Assembly: GCF_023703775.1 (NCBI RefSeq)
Contig: NZ_CP098514.1
Location: 1,674,001-1,738,000, forward strand
Origin: Haloplanus sp. GDY1
GTDB taxonomy: Archaea > Halobacteriota > Halobacteria > Halobacteriales > Haloferacaceae
DNA length: 64,000 nucleotides
Direction: 5' to 3'
The translations under genes and the position numbers were made by a program. This document shows, in pieces, positions 8,330 to 18,278 of this stretch. The notes below the pieces were generated by a model that saw nothing but the letters and a program-made list of their open reading frames with translations, did no database searches and was not told the origin of the DNA. Position 1 is the stretch's first letter, and each line of letters starts with the position of its first letter.

Positions 8330-9259
8330 CTATCCGAACTTGCCGGTGATGTAGTCCTCCACCCGCTGGCTCTCGGGGTTCTCGAAGATCTTGTCGGTGT
8401 CGTCGTACTCGACGAGTTTGCCGCCGGTGAGGAAGACGGCGGTCTGATCCGAGATGCGGGCCGCTTGCTGCATGTTGTGGGTGACGATGACGACCGTGTA
8501 CTCCTTCGCGAGGTCGTCGATGAGGTCCTCGATCTTGGCGGTGGCGATGGGGTCGAGCGCGGACGCCGGCTCGTCCATCAGGATGACCTCCGGATCGACG
8601 GACAGACAGCGGGCGATACAGAGCCGCTGTTGCTGGCCGCCCGAGAGGCCGAGGGCGTTGTCGTCCAGTCGGTCGTGGACCTCGTCCCAGAGGGCGGCCT
8701 GCTTGAGCGCCCGCTCGACGAGTTCGCGCTCCTCTTCGGTGTCGTCACGGCCGAGCATTCGGGCCAGCAACCCGGTGTCGATGTCGCCGTGTTTCCGCGG
8801 ACCGTAGGAGATGTTCTCCCGGATCGACTTCGGGAACGGGTTCGGCGACTGGAACACCATACCGACCCGTTTGCGGAGTTCCACTAGGTTGATGCCGTCC
8901 TGATAGATCTCCTTCCCGTCGAGCTGGACCGATCCCTCGACGCGGGCCGCGTTGATCCGGTCGTTCATCCGGTTGAGACAGCGGAGATACGTCGACTTCC
9001 CACACCCCGAAGGGCCGATGAGCGCGGTGACGCTCTTTTCGGGGATCTTCATCGAGACGCCCTTCAGGGCGTGATCGTCGCCGTAGTGGACGTCGAGGTC
9101 GTCGGCGACCATCTTCGCCGTCCCCTGGAAGTCGTACTCGACCCACTCCTCTCTGGTCTCCTCGACCGTCTCGCCGCTGGTGGTTTCGAGGGGCTGGTCA
9201 CTGCCCGTCGTGCTGGTCCGTGTCTGGTTCTGACTTTGGGTCTGTCGTGAATCGCTCAT
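8330..9259 (-). CDS. pstB: Phosphate ABC transporter ATP-binding protein
   Basis: Energises phosphate import through PstC/PstA at the cytoplasmic face of the membrane. Walker A is GPSGCGKST, the ABC signature LSGGQQQR and Walker [14 protein letters not shown]. The 309-residue form from ATG 9259 carries a 40-50 residue Gln/Thr/Glu-rich N-terminal tail before the ABC domain, common in haloarchaeal PstB. It starts two bases after the pstA stop. The more upstream open frame would overlap pstA deeply and is not used. Confidence 0.95.
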   Translation of the reverse strand: MSDSRQTQSQNQTRTSTTGSDQPLETTSGETVEETREEWVEYDFQGTAKMVADDLDVHYGDDHALKGVSMKIPEKSVTALIGPSGCGKSTYLRCLNRMNDRINAARVEGSVQLDGKEIYQDGINLVELRKRVGMVFQSPNPFPKSIRENISYGPRKHGDIDTGLLARMLGRDDTEEERELVERALKQAALWDEVHDRLDDNALGLSGGQQQRLCIARCLSVDPEVILMDEPASALDPIATAKIEDLIDDLAKEYTVVIVTHNMQQAARISDQTAVFLTGGKLVEYDDTDKIFENPESQRVEDYITGKFG

Positions 9260-9261
9260 CG

Positions 9262-10875
9262 TTAGTCGTGCCTGAGTCGCTGTCGGAAGTAGTATCGTGC
9301 GCCGATGCCGATCGCGTAAAACGAGAGGACGACGACGAGCAGGATGAGCGCCGTCGCCCACCGGAACTCGTTCGCATTGGAGACGTTACTCCCCAGACCG
9401 ACGCCCGCGGTGATGAGGGCGTACAGCTGGTAGGGGAGCGCCGACGTCGCCTGCAGGAGTTCGGGGTTGGCGACGAAGGGCGGCGTGCCGGTGAACTCGA
9501 AGCCGCCGATGACGTCGACCGTCTGTTCCCCGGGGACGAACGTCCCGCCCGCCATCGTCAGCAGGATCGGCGCCGTCTCGCCGGCGATCCGGCCGACGCC
9601 GAGGATGACCCCCGTGACGACGCCCGGAAGCGCGGCCGGGAGGACGACACTGCGGATCGTCTGCCACTTCGATACGCCGAGCGCCGCACTCGCGTCGCGG
9701 TACTCGTCGGGCACCGAGAGCATCGCCTCGCGGCTCGTGATGAGCACGAGCGGCAGGAGCATGAATCCGAGGGTGAGCATCCCGGCGAGCAGCGACTTCC
9801 GGTTGCCAAAGCGCGGGATGAGGAAGGCAAAGCCAAAGAGCCCGAAGACGATGCTCGGCGTGCTCCAGAGGCCGTTGGTCGCCACCTCGACGGCCTGGGT
9901 GAACCGGCCGCGCTCGGCGTACTCGGTGAGGAAGATGGCCGCGCCGACGCCCAGCGGCACCGCGAACAGCACCGCGCCGACGACCAGCCAGATGGTTCCC
10001 ACGATGGCCGGGAGGACCCCCTGGAAGTCGTTCAGGAGCGCGACGCCGTTCATCACGAACGGGACGTACACCGGCAACTCGAACGACCCGAACAGCTGCG
10101 GGCCGACGCCAGCGCCGACCTGAACGCCGTTGAGCAGGCCGGGAATCCCCTGGACGACGACGAAGGCGATGAGGATGAACAGGAAGGCGACGATGGACAG
10201 CGCGTTGAGGTAGACCAGGACGTACGCGCCCATGTGTCGGCCGCGTGCGCCGAACCGGCCGTAGGCCTTCGCGGCGGCCCAGCCGCCGTAGCAGGCACAA
10301 AACAGCGTCGCGACCGGGACGAGGAACTCGGCCGTGATCGAGGCCTGCTGTTCCCAGCCGAGGTTCCACAGCCACTCGGGACCGATCGTTCCGGTGAGGA
10401 AGACGGCGCCGACGAACGCGAGCAGGGCGCCGAGGGGCACCGTCGAGCCCACGTCCTCCCGGGGGAGGGCGGTCCCGCCGAAGGCCAGGCCGCCGCCGAG
10501 GACGCCCCCGACGACGCCGCCGGCGGTGCCGAGCCCGAGCGTCTGGGAGGCGACGCCGCCCCCGATGACGATCCACGGCACTGCCGCGCCGAAGCTCGCG
10601 ATCAGGCCGGCGCTCGCGTCGGGGTCGGTCTCGACGTAGCCGAGCCACGAGCCCAGACCGAAGACGGCCACCGCGACGCCGAGGCCGATCAACAGCCCGC
10701 CGAGCAGCGTCACCGTCGGCAGGCCGGCGATCGTGCCGGTGAGACTCACTCGCTCGAACATCGCCGCGACCGCGAGCACGAACAGGATCGCCGAGAGGCC
10801 GACCGTCGCGCCGGCGACCGCGTCGGTCGCCGTCGTGTCGCCCTCGACCAGCCGCGACTGGGTCGCGCCCGCCAT
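9262..10875 (-). CDS. pstA: Phosphate ABC transporter permease PstA with long N-terminal membrane extension
   Basis: Membrane channel subunit for phosphate import, paired with PstC. At 537 residues it is far longer than bacterial PstA (about 290). The extra 240 N-terminal residues form several predicted membrane helices; the permease core follows, with the EAA coupling loop [15 protein letters not shown] in the C-terminal third, where PstB docks. The ATG at 10875 overlaps the pstC stop as ATGA. The role of the extension is unknown but it is shared by haloarchaeal PstA as far as I recall. Confidence 0.93.
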   Translation of the reverse strand: MAGATQSRLVEGDTTATDAVAGATVGLSAILFVLAVAAMFERVSLTGTIAGLPTVTLLGGLLIGLGVAVAVFGLGSWLGYVETDPDASAGLIASFGAAVPWIVIGGGVASQTLGLGTAGGVVGGVLGGGLAFGGTALPREDVGSTVPLGALLAFVGAVFLTGTIGPEWLWNLGWEQQASITAEFLVPVATLFCACYGGWAAAKAYGRFGARGRHMGAYVLVYLNALSIVAFLFILIAFVVVQGIPGLLNGVQVGAGVGPQLFGSFELPVYVPFVMNGVALLNDFQGVLPAIVGTIWLVVGAVLFAVPLGVGAAIFLTEYAERGRFTQAVEVATNGLWSTPSIVFGLFGFAFLIPRFGNRKSLLAGMLTLGFMLLPLVLITSREAMLSVPDEYRDASAALGVSKWQTIRSVVLPAALPGVVTGVILGVGRIAGETAPILLTMAGGTFVPGEQTVDVIGGFEFTGTPPFVANPELLQATSALPYQLYALITAGVGLGSNVSNANEFRWATALILLVVVLSFYAIGIGARYYFRQRLRHD

Positions 10876-12002
10876 CAGGCTTCACCTCCGAGCTTGCTGC
10901 GCATTCGCCACTCGATGTACTGTGCGCCGATCGAAATGAAGAGCACAGTGATAAAGAGGATCACGCCGGCGACGAACAGGGCGTCCATCTGGAGGCCGTC
11001 CGCCTCGCCGTAGTTGCGGGCGATGAGCGAGGTGAGCGTCTCCTGGCCGTAGAAGACGTTCACCAGCGGTTCGGTGAGTTGCGGGACGCCGCGCAGCATG
11101 ACCGTCGCGGCCATCGTCTCGCCGATGGCGCGTCCGACGCCGAGGAGGACCGCGGCGGAGACGCCCGAAAAGGCCGCCGGCAGGGTGATCGAGGTCATGG
11201 TCTGCCAGTCGGTCGTCCCGACCGCGAGCGATCCGCTTTTCATCGACTCGGGGACGCTACTGAGGGCGTCCTCGGCGACGGAGACGACCGTCGGAAGCGC
11301 CATCAACCCGACGACGATGCCGACGAAGAGATAACTCCCCTGTCCGACGGTCCGAAACTGGTCAGACGCCCACGGGCTCAGGATCGTGAAGCCGATGAAG
11401 CCGTAGACGATGGAGGGGATGCCGGCGAGGATCTCGACGCCCGGCTTGACGAACTCCCGGACGATATCGGGGGCGATCTCCGAGAGAAAGAGCGCGGCGG
11501 CGACCCCCAGCGGCCCCGCGACCGCCGTCGCGACGACGGTCACCATCAGCGTCCCGTGGATCATCGGCACCATCGAGTACCGGATCGGGGGCGACACCGC
11601 GTCCCAGTTGGGCTGGATGAACAGCCGAAGCCCCGGCACGCTCACGCCGAACACGGTCGCGGTCTCGTACCGGATGACCGGGATCGACTCCCGAAAGATG
11701 AACACGATGATCAGCCCGAGGATCAACAGCGTCGAGACGGTCATCGTCAGCGTCAGTATCAGTGCGGTCTCCTCCTGGTGTCGCACCCAGCCGTAGCCCG
11801 TCGCCGCGACGAACACGGCAAAGGGCAGGACGGTCAGGTTCGACACCGCGAGGAACCCGACGAACGCCGTCAGCAGGGAGACGGCGATGACCCCGACGAC
11901 GACCAGCGCGGCGGGTTCGGTGTCGTCGACGAAATCGCGGACGCGCTGGACCTGCTGTCCGGCGGCCGCGTTCAGTCGTTCGCTACGTGTTGCTGATGCC
12001 AT
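10875..12002 (-). CDS. pstC: Phosphate ABC transporter permease PstC
   Basis: A 375-residue membrane protein with about seven hydrophobic segments; the first pair (about 28-75) precedes a core similar to PstC, including the EAA-like loop PESMKSGSLAVGTTDWQ that contacts PstB. Forms the transport channel with PstA. It begins 91 bases after the pstS stop on the same strand and ends in an ATGA overlap with pstA. Confidence 0.93.
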   Translation of the reverse strand: MASATRSERLNAAAGQQVQRVRDFVDDTEPAALVVVGVIAVSLLTAFVGFLAVSNLTVLPFAVFVAATGYGWVRHQEETALILTLTMTVSTLLILGLIIVFIFRESIPVIRYETATVFGVSVPGLRLFIQPNWDAVSPPIRYSMVPMIHGTLMVTVVATAVAGPLGVAAALFLSEIAPDIVREFVKPGVEILAGIPSIVYGFIGFTILSPWASDQFRTVGQGSYLFVGIVVGLMALPTVVSVAEDALSSVPESMKSGSLAVGTTDWQTMTSITLPAAFSGVSAAVLLGVGRAIGETMAATVMLRGVPQLTEPLVNVFYGQETLTSLIARNYGEADGLQMDALFVAGVILFITVLFISIGAQYIEWRMRSKLGGEA

Positions 12003-12093
12003 GTTGCGTGCGTGGGGTGCATTGATAGGGAAGGTGTCATGAAAACGGGCGTTCGGTGGCCTAGCGGCGAGCCGATCCGGACTGGCCGCCGGA

Positions 12094-13353
12094 TCAGGGC
12101 ATGATCAGGTCTTCGGTGGCGAGCGCCGAGACCTTCTCCTTCATGGATTCCAGGTCGCTCGTCGGCAGCGGGATGTAGTTGTTCCCCTCGACGAAGACGG
12201 TCTGTCCGAACTCGTTGAGGAACATGTTGATGAACGCAGCCTCCCGTGCGTCGTACCCGCCGCCGTTGGGGTTGTCCTCCTCGATCAGCGTGTACATGTG
12301 GAGGTCACGGTTGAGCGGGTAGTCGCTGTCGAAGATGGTGTTCTCCGCGTCGCGGTCCGGCTCGTAGACCGTGCCCTCGAAGTTGATGGCGACCGGAACG
12401 ACCGTCTCGCTGGTGAACGCGAGCGCCATGTACGCGATGGCGCCCTCGTTCTGGGAGACGGCCTGCGCGACCTGCTGGTTCTGCCCGAAGCGGGTGTCGA
12501 CGCCCGGCATCGGGGCGTCGGCGCCACCGAGCATGTTCAGGCGGAACGAGGTGTCCGTCCCGGAGCCCTCGGCGCGGCCGATGGCGTAGATCTCCTGGTC
12601 GTAGTCGACCCCTTCGATCTGGTTCCAGTTGGTGATCTCGTCCTGGTAGATCCCGCGGACCTCCTCGCCGGTCAGTTCGGTGACGCCGGCGTCGACGACG
12701 TCCGAACTGACGACGACCGGCTGGCCGTCGCGGCCGACGACGTTGTCGACGACCGTGCTCTGGGCCCGCTCCTCGCTCCAGTCGAGTTCGGCCGTGATCG
12801 GTCCCGAGGAGTTGCCGATGTCGACCAGGCCCTCCGTGACGGCCTCACAGCCGGTCCCGGAGTGGCTCAGGCCGACCGTCGTCGGGAACGGCGGGCTGGA
12901 GCGCTGCTCGGTCGGCTCGAAGCCGAACTTCTGGGCGAAGTAATCGGCCAGAAGCATGTCCGGCTCGCCGAGCTGTTCCCAGCCCGGGACGGTGCTCTCC
13001 GAGTTCGACCCCCAGTACTCGCCGTCGCTCGGCGGCGCGTTGGAGTTCCAGTAGGAACTACCGGTGTTCGAGATGGGGTAGACGGTCGAGGACCCCTCGG
13101 CGTTGAGCAGCGAGGTGTTGAGGCCGTCGCCGCCGTCGCCGTCGTCGCTCGACTCCGTCTCCGTCGGTTCGCTGTCCATTCCCGACTCGGTTTCGGTAGC
13201 AGTAGGGTCGGGCTCGGACTCGCCGCCGCCGTCGCCCCCGCCCCCACCCGATTGGCCGCCACAGCCGGCCAGACCGGCGATACCGACTGTTCCAGTCGTT
13301 GCAATGAACGTCCGCCGCGAGACACGCCCGTTTCGGTCTGAGTCTTCGGACAT
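12094..13353 (-). CDS. pstS: Phosphate-binding lipoprotein PstS
   Basis: Captures phosphate outside the cell and delivers it to PstCA. The ATG at 13353 gives a Tat signal with SRRTFIATT at 12-20 and a lipobox ending LAGC (Cys 31), so it is exported folded and lipid-anchored. A Gly/Ser/Glu-rich spacer (about 32-85) precedes the PBP-like domain, with the motif EGSSTVYPIS and the phosphate-loop region HSGTGCEAVTEG. First gene of pstSCAB-phoU. The 419-residue length is normal for haloarchaeal PstS. Confidence 0.94.
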   Translation of the reverse strand: MSEDSDRNGRVSRRTFIATTGTVGIAGLAGCGGQSGGGGGDGGGESEPDPTATETESGMDSEPTETESSDDGDGGDGLNTSLLNAEGSSTVYPISNTGSSYWNSNAPPSDGEYWGSNSESTVPGWEQLGEPDMLLADYFAQKFGFEPTEQRSSPPFPTTVGLSHSGTGCEAVTEGLVDIGNSSGPITAELDWSEERAQSTVVDNVVGRDGQPVVVSSDVVDAGVTELTGEEVRGIYQDEITNWNQIEGVDYDQEIYAIGRAEGSGTDTSFRLNMLGGADAPMPGVDTRFGQNQQVAQAVSQNEGAIAYMALAFTSETVVPVAINFEGTVYEPDRDAENTIFDSDYPLNRDLHMYTLIEEDNPNGGGYDAREAAFINMFLNEFGQTVFVEGNNYIPLPTSDLESMKEKVSALATEDLIMP

Positions 13354-13361
13354 CACGTAAC

Positions 13362-13393
13362 GATCCCGTAGATCCCGTAAAGACGGTTTATAT
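13362..13393 (-). promoter_or_regulatory. pstS promoter: TATA box and tandem 9-base repeat
   Basis: TTTATAT at 13387-13393 (the same core on both strands, since it is largely A/T) lies 34-40 bases from the pstS ATG, giving an expected transcription start near 13364. Two abutting copies of GATCCCGTA (13362-13370 and 13371-13379) cover that start point. This is a plausible phosphate operator, but no binding protein is proven here. Confidence 0.5.
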
Positions 13394-13479
13394 GAGAGGT
13401 ACCTCCCGTCTCCATGTGAACGTGTGTCGAACTATTCGCTATATACCCCACAATAGCCACCGCCACCGTCGAGACGGAA

Positions 13480-13487
13480 GGTATAAC
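13480..13487 (+). promoter_or_regulatory. TATA box of the coiled-coil protein gene
   Basis: GGTATAAC lies about 28 bases ahead of the GTG at 13512 and supports that start as leaderless. It is separated from the divergent pstS promoter by about 90 bases. Confidence 0.45.
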
Positions 13488-13511
13488 GCCGCCTCGGCGG
13501 AAACGAGACGT

Positions 13512-14489
13512 GTGACCGACCACGACGACTCGCTCGACGGGCTGTCGCTGGACGCGGCCGTGGACGCGGTCGTCACCCGAACCGGCGACGACCCCGACGC
13601 GGTTCGGGCGGCGCTCGGACGGGTGACGACGGACGGCATCGTGCGCCGCGAGGCGGTCGACGACGCACTCGGCCACGTCTCGAAGGTGGTGTCCACCCCC
13701 GAGACCCGGGTCGAGAACGCCGGCATGCTGATCGACGACGCTCGCGAGGCCGCCGCGGCGGTCGATCACCTCGACAGCGTTGCCGAGCGCCTCGACGACT
13801 TCGAGGATCGGCACGCGGCGGTCGCCGACCGCGTCGACGACCTCGGCGACCGACTCCAGTCGGTCGTCGCCCTGGCGGACGACCCCGACGCAATCTACGA
13901 GACGGCAGTCGAGATTCGTCGGCTCGAGGCCGCGGCCAACTCGGCCCAGCACACTGCCGACAAACTCGGCGTCGACGCCGAGGAGTTCGAGGCGTGGGTC
14001 CGGAACCCCGGCCGTCGACTGGACGCCCTCGACGACGACGCCGACGCGGTGTCGGAGTTCGTCGACGGCGTGGCGGAGACCCTCGACTCGCTCGCGGCCG
14101 GGGACGTCGCTTCGGGCGTCGATCGCGCGGCCGTCAGATTCGACGCCGCCCTCAGACACCGGGTCTCCCGGCTCCTGCTCGAGGACCTCCGGTCCGAAGT
14201 CGACGACCTCCGGGCCTGGCCGGACCCCGCCCCGGACGACGCCCACGGTGCCGTCGACCCCGAGAGCCTCGACGCCCTCGACGACCGGCTGACGAGCCTC
14301 GAGGACCGCTGGCGGTCGATCGGCGACCGCTTCGACGGGTCGGCGGTCGAGTGGCGGGACCGCTACGGCGACCGGCTGGCCGACTTCGAGACAGCGCTCG
14401 ACGACCACGCCCCGCCGGTCGACTGGGGAGCAGTCGAGTCACTGCTCGGCGAGTACCGCCCGGAGACGGACGACGCGGAGTCGGCCTGA
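13512..14489 (+). CDS. Acidic coiled-coil protein (haloarchaeal, sometimes annotated halo transducer protein)
   Basis: A 325-residue soluble protein, very rich in Asp and Glu, with long heptad-like helices (about 60-140 and 210-320) and no membrane segment or known catalytic motif. I recall similar haloarchaeal proteins being called halo transducer protein, but nothing in the sequence shows a signalling methylation site. Start GTG 13512 is chosen from the TATA-like element; an open extension of 40 codons upstream covers the promoter and is unlikely to be translated. Divergent from pstS. Confidence 0.65.
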   Translation: MTDHDDSLDGLSLDAAVDAVVTRTGDDPDAVRAALGRVTTDGIVRREAVDDALGHVSKVVSTPETRVENAGMLIDDAREAAAAVDHLDSVAERLDDFEDRHAAVADRVDDLGDRLQSVVALADDPDAIYETAVEIRRLEAAANSAQHTADKLGVDAEEFEAWVRNPGRRLDALDDDADAVSEFVDGVAETLDSLAAGDVASGVDRAAVRFDAALRHRVSRLLLEDLRSEVDDLRAWPDPAPDDAHGAVDPESLDALDDRLTSLEDRWRSIGDRFDGSAVEWRDRYGDRLADFETALDDHAPPVDWGAVESLLGEYRPETDDAESA

Positions 14490-14584
14490 TCGGGGTCGGA
14501 GACGTCGCTCGAACCCCGCCGCGACCGGCGAGGTGAGCGCCCGCCTCGCGAAACCCATTTGCCGGCCGGCGCCGACCGGTGGGT

Positions 14585-15427
14585 ATGGACGGGAGCGACG
14601 GGCCGCTCGCCGACCGGGAGTGGCGGCTGATCCGCGAGGAGCGGTGGCCGGGGCCGATGAACATGGCGCTCGACGAGATCGCGGCGGAGACGGCCGCCGC
14701 CGGCGGTCCCCGGACGCTCCGGGTGTACCGCTGGGACCCGGGGACGCTCTCCCTGGGCTACCACCAGGACCCCGACACCGTCGACTGGGAGCGCTGTGAC
14801 CGCGACGGGATCACCGTGACCCGGCGACCGACCGGCGGCGGCGGCATCTACCACGACAGCCACGGCGACGTCTCCTACACCATCGTCGCGCCCGACGACG
14901 AACTCCCCGGGGACCTCGTGGAGTCGTACCGACTGCTCTGTGCGCCGATCCTCGACGCCTTCGACCGCCTCGGCGTCCCCGCGACGTTCGCGGAGACGGG
15001 GCGGCCGGCGCTGTACGACCCCGCGTGTTACCTTCGCGAACTCCACCCCGCGCACGACGTGGTCGTGCCCGGATCCGCGGGGCCACGGAAGGTGAGCGGC
15101 AACGCCCAGCACCGCCGCACCGACGCCGTCGTCCAGCACGGGTCGCTCACCTACGCGGTGCGGCCGGAGCGACACCTCGCGGTGTTCGCCGACCCCGGCG
15201 TCGACGCGGCGACGTTCCGCGAGCGCGTGACGGGCATCGAGGAGCACTCGGCGGCGACCCGCGAGGAGGCGGTAGCGGCCGTCGAGGCGGCGCTGCGGGA
15301 GTGGGCCGACGCCGAGGCGGGGTCGTGGACCGACGACGAACTGGCCCGGGCACGCGAGCGCGCGGCGGAGAAGTACGCGAGCGACGAGTGGACGAGACGG
15401 CGGCCCGGGGGCGACCGTCGCGATTGA
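14585..15427 (+). CDS. Lipoate/octanoate protein ligase family protein
   Basis: A 280-residue member of the biotin/lipoate A/B transferase family that attaches lipoate to lysines of 2-oxoacid dehydrogenase or glycine cleavage proteins. The substrate-binding motif TRRPTGGGGIYHD lies near 75-87 and the lysine motif GPRKVSGNAQHRR near 165-177. The C-terminal segment resembles the accessory region. ATG 14585 is preferred to the GTG two codons upstream. Octanoyl or biotin transfer cannot be excluded. Confidence 0.8.
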   Translation: MDGSDGPLADREWRLIREERWPGPMNMALDEIAAETAAAGGPRTLRVYRWDPGTLSLGYHQDPDTVDWERCDRDGITVTRRPTGGGGIYHDSHGDVSYTIVAPDDELPGDLVESYRLLCAPILDAFDRLGVPATFAETGRPALYDPACYLRELHPAHDVVVPGSAGPRKVSGNAQHRRTDAVVQHGSLTYAVRPERHLAVFADPGVDAATFRERVTGIEEHSAATREEAVAAVEAALREWADAEAGSWTDDELARARERAAEKYASDEWTRRRPGGDRRD

Positions 15428-15492
15428 AACCGATCGGACGTCCGATCGTACGCCGTATGTGAGCAGCTGTGCAACGACGTTCGATCGCCACG

Positions 15493-16026
15493 TTAGAAGC
15501 CGAACGTCTCCGGACCCTCGACGTCCAGTTCGTCGGAGATGGCCTCGTGAATCTCGTGGACCGGCGGCGTGTCGCGGGTGGGGTCGAGCCAGTGTTCGCT
15601 CACCCACCGGTACCGCACCGTCAGCTCCGAATCGAGGAGGAAACACGACCGGCGCGACCGGCGGGTGATCCCGAGGGCGCGGTAGGTGACGCCGAAGACG
15701 TCGGACAGTTCGAGATCCGGGTCGGCAAAGAGCGGGAAGTTCAGGCCGAGGTAGTCGATAAAGCGGCGGTGGAGGCCGGCGCTCGACTTGCTACAGCCGA
15801 CGACCTGGACGTGATCCCCGCTGGAGAACCAGTCGAAATCGCGGAAGGAACACCACTCGTCGATGCAGTCGGGGCTGAAGTCGACGGTGTAGAAGCTGAG
15901 CAACACCGGTCGGTCGGCGGTCAGTTCCCCGAGCGTCGCCTCCGCCGCCGTCCCGTCGGGGCGGACCAGCGTCGCGCCGACGTCGGGGACCGTCTCGCCG
16001 ACGTCGATGGGTTCCTCGCTCTCCAT
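15493..16026 (-). CDS. Peroxiredoxin-like redoxin domain protein
   Basis: A 177-residue thioredoxin-fold protein of the AhpC/TSA superfamily. The reactive region is [12 protein letters not shown] with cysteines at about 54 and 59, spaced four apart and not the usual single peroxidatic TPxC motif; a third cysteine is in VVGCSKS. It may reduce peroxides or act as a disulfide carrier. The start ATG 16026 is chosen because it begins just before the domain. Its promoter region overlaps the divergent endonuclease IV gene start at 16119. Confidence 0.8.
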   Translation of the reverse strand: MESEEPIDVGETVPDVGATLVRPDGTAAEATLGELTADRPVLLSFYTVDFSPDCIDEWCSFRDFDWFSSGDHVQVVGCSKSSAGLHRRFIDYLGLNFPLFADPDLELSDVFGVTYRALGITRRSRRSCFLLDSELTVRYRWVSEHWLDPTRDTPPVHEIHEAISDELDVEGPETFGF

Positions 16027-16118
16027 GGACCCGGATTCGGACGGGGGTGACAAAACCGTTCGCCCGGAGCGACGGCCGGAGTCGAAGCGCCTTTGCTCGG
16101 CGGCGTCCTCTGGCCGGT

Positions 16119-16952
16119 ATGCGAATCGGAGCACACGTGTCCATCGCCGGCGGCGTCGACAACGCGGTCGGCAACGAGCGCGACGTCGGCGGGAACTGCG
16201 GCCAGATCTTCACCCACTCCCCGCAGGTCTGGCAGGACCCGAACGTCGGCGACGACGAGGCCGCGGCCTTCCGGGAGGGGACGGCCGAACACCTCGACGG
16301 ACCGTGGGTCATCCACTCCTCGTATCTCGTCAACCTCTGTACGCCGAAGGCGGACCTCCGCGAGAAGTCGGTCGACAGCATGCAGAAGGAGGTCGACGCC
16401 GCCGAGAAGCTCGGCATCGAGTACGTGAACGTCCACCTCGGCGCACACACGGGGGCGGGCGTCGACGGCGGCCTCGACAACGCCGTGAGCGCCCTCGACG
16501 AACTCGACGTGCCCGACGGCGTGACCGTCCTCGTCGAGAGCGACGCGGGCAGCGGGACGAAACTCGGTGGCGACTTCGAACACCTGGCGACGGTGCTGGC
16601 CGAGAGCCGTCACGACCTCGGCGTCTGTCTCGACACGGCCCACGCCTTCGCCGCGGGCTACGACCTCTCGACGCCCGAAAGCGTCGACGAGACGGTCGAC
16701 GAGTTCGACGACGTGGTCGGGATCGAGAACCTGCAGTGCATCCACCTCAACGACTCGAAGCACGCCTGCGGGACGAACAAGGACGAACACGCCCACGTCG
16801 GCGAGGGGCTGATCGGCGTCGACGGCATGCGCCGGATCGTCACCCACCCCGACCTCCGCGACCTGCCGTTCGTGCTGGAGACGCCGACCGAGGACGGCAG
16901 GGGCTTCGCGTGGAACATCGACCGCGCCCGCGAACTCCGGAACGGGGGGTAG
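16119..16952 (+). CDS. nfo: Endonuclease IV (AP endonuclease)
   Basis: Cleaves DNA 5' to abasic sites in base excision repair, using three zinc ions in a TIM barrel. The 277-residue protein shows the expected metal ligand segments in order: GAHVSIAGG at the N terminus, [53 protein letters not shown] and FVLETP. The ATG at 16119 gives the canonical MRIGAHVS start; an in-frame upstream GTG would add 24 basic residues of no similarity. Confidence 0.95.
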   Translation: MRIGAHVSIAGGVDNAVGNERDVGGNCGQIFTHSPQVWQDPNVGDDEAAAFREGTAEHLDGPWVIHSSYLVNLCTPKADLREKSVDSMQKEVDAAEKLGIEYVNVHLGAHTGAGVDGGLDNAVSALDELDVPDGVTVLVESDAGSGTKLGGDFEHLATVLAESRHDLGVCLDTAHAFAAGYDLSTPESVDETVDEFDDVVGIENLQCIHLNDSKHACGTNKDEHAHVGEGLIGVDGMRRIVTHPDLRDLPFVLETPTEDGRGFAWNIDRARELRNGG

Positions 16953-16993
16953 GCCGGACCGCTTTTGGGATGACCGGCCGTACGGGGCGACGG

Positions 16994-18220
16994 ATGGACG
17001 ACTCGGTATCCAGACGGCACGTGCTGGCCGGAGCGGCCGCCGCGCTCGGAACGGGCGTCGTCGGGCGGGCGCGCGCCCAGGGGACGCCGGTGACCGTCGC
17101 CACGCGCAACTGTTATCTCGGCGCCGACCTGTTCCGACTGCTCGCGGCCGCGACGAGCGGGAGCGAGGCCGTCCGGGACGCCGTCGGCGACCTCCTCCGG
17201 TCGGTCGACCGGAGCCACCCGCCGGCGCGCCTCGACGCCGTCGCGGGCGAAATCGAGCGGACCGCGCCGGACCTGCTCGGCGTGCAGGAGGCCGCGCTGA
17301 TCCGGACGGGCGAGCCGAGCGGCGGGGCGACGCCGACGGCGACGACCGTCCGCTACGACTTCCGCGACCGCCTGTCGGCCGCGCTCGCGGCGCGGGACCT
17401 CCCCTACCGCGTCGTCGCCGAGACGACGACCACCGACGTCCAACTGCCCGGGACGGTGGACGGGGAGCGCCGCGCGGTGCGCCTGACCGACCGCGACCTG
17501 ATCCTCGCCCGCGAGGACGTGGCGACCGCCGGCGTGACGACCGGGCGGTTCGACGCCGCGCTCACGCTCTCGGAGGGCGACCGCACGCTCGCCGTCCAGC
17601 GGGGCTACTGCGTCGCCGACGCCGACGTCGCCGGCGACCGCCTGGCGTTCTGTACCGCTCACCTCGAAGCGGCGTCGGCCGAGACGCGGACGGCGCAGGC
17701 GGCGGAACTGGAGACGCTGCTGACCGACCGGGGGGACCCTGTCGCGCTCGTGGGCGACCTCAACAGCGGACCGGGCGGGTCGCGGGCGGCCTACGACCGC
17801 CTCACGGGGCCCTTCCGCGACGCCGCCGCCGGCGTCGGGAACACCTGCTGTCACGCCGCCGACCTCCGGAACGACGCGGCGTCGCTGGACGCGCGCATCG
17901 ATCACGTCCTCGTCCGCGGCGGACTCGGCGCGACCGACGCGACGCGGGTGGGCGCCGATCCCGACCACCGGGTCGCGGTCGACGGCGACCGCCTCTGGCC
18001 GTCGGATCACGCGGGCGTGGTGGCGACGCTCGCACCCGGCGCGGCCGGCACGCCGACCGGGACGGCGACGGGGACGCCCACGCCGTCGCCGGAACCGACG
18101 GGGACGGGGACGGCCACCGCCACGGACGCCCCCACGGCGGGCGACGCCCCCGGGTTCGGCGCGACGGCGGCGCTCGCCGCGCTCCTCGGCGGGGCGCTGG
18201 CCGCCCGCGGCGACGGCTGA
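16994..18220 (+). CDS. Tat-exported endonuclease/exonuclease/phosphatase-fold protein with PGF-type C-terminal anchor
   Basis: The 408-residue precursor begins with a Tat signal (SRRHVLAG at 6-13, cleavage probably after ARAQ). The EEP fold follows: ATRNCYLG near 35, LGVQEAAL with the metal-binding Glu, VGDLNSGPGG and PSDHAGVVAT with the catalytic His. A Thr/Pro-rich stalk leads to the C-terminal APGFGATAALAALLGG-type segment and basic end, the architecture of PGF-CTERM proteins processed by archaeosortase A. It may be an extracellular nuclease or phosphodiesterase; substrate unknown. It lies 41 bases after endonuclease IV. Confidence 0.82.
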   Translation: MDDSVSRRHVLAGAAAALGTGVVGRARAQGTPVTVATRNCYLGADLFRLLAAATSGSEAVRDAVGDLLRSVDRSHPPARLDAVAGEIERTAPDLLGVQEAALIRTGEPSGGATPTATTVRYDFRDRLSAALAARDLPYRVVAETTTTDVQLPGTVDGERRAVRLTDRDLILAREDVATAGVTTGRFDAALTLSEGDRTLAVQRGYCVADADVAGDRLAFCTAHLEAASAETRTAQAAELETLLTDRGDPVALVGDLNSGPGGSRAAYDRLTGPFRDAAAGVGNTCCHAADLRNDAASLDARIDHVLVRGGLGATDATRVGADPDHRVAVDGDRLWPSDHAGVVATLAPGAAGTPTGTATGTPTPSPEPTGTGTATATDAPTAGDAPGFGATAALAALLGGALAARGDG

Positions 18221-18249
18221 CTCCGACGCGGCGAGTCGGGACGGCGGCC

Positions 18250-18257
18250 CTTATGGT
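18250..18257 (+). promoter_or_regulatory. TATA box of the methyltransferase gene
   Basis: CTTATGGT lies about 25 bases before the GTG at 18279, consistent with a leaderless transcript. Inferred from position. Confidence 0.35.
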
Positions 18258-18278
18258 GCCGGGCGGGGTAGGGCGCCC

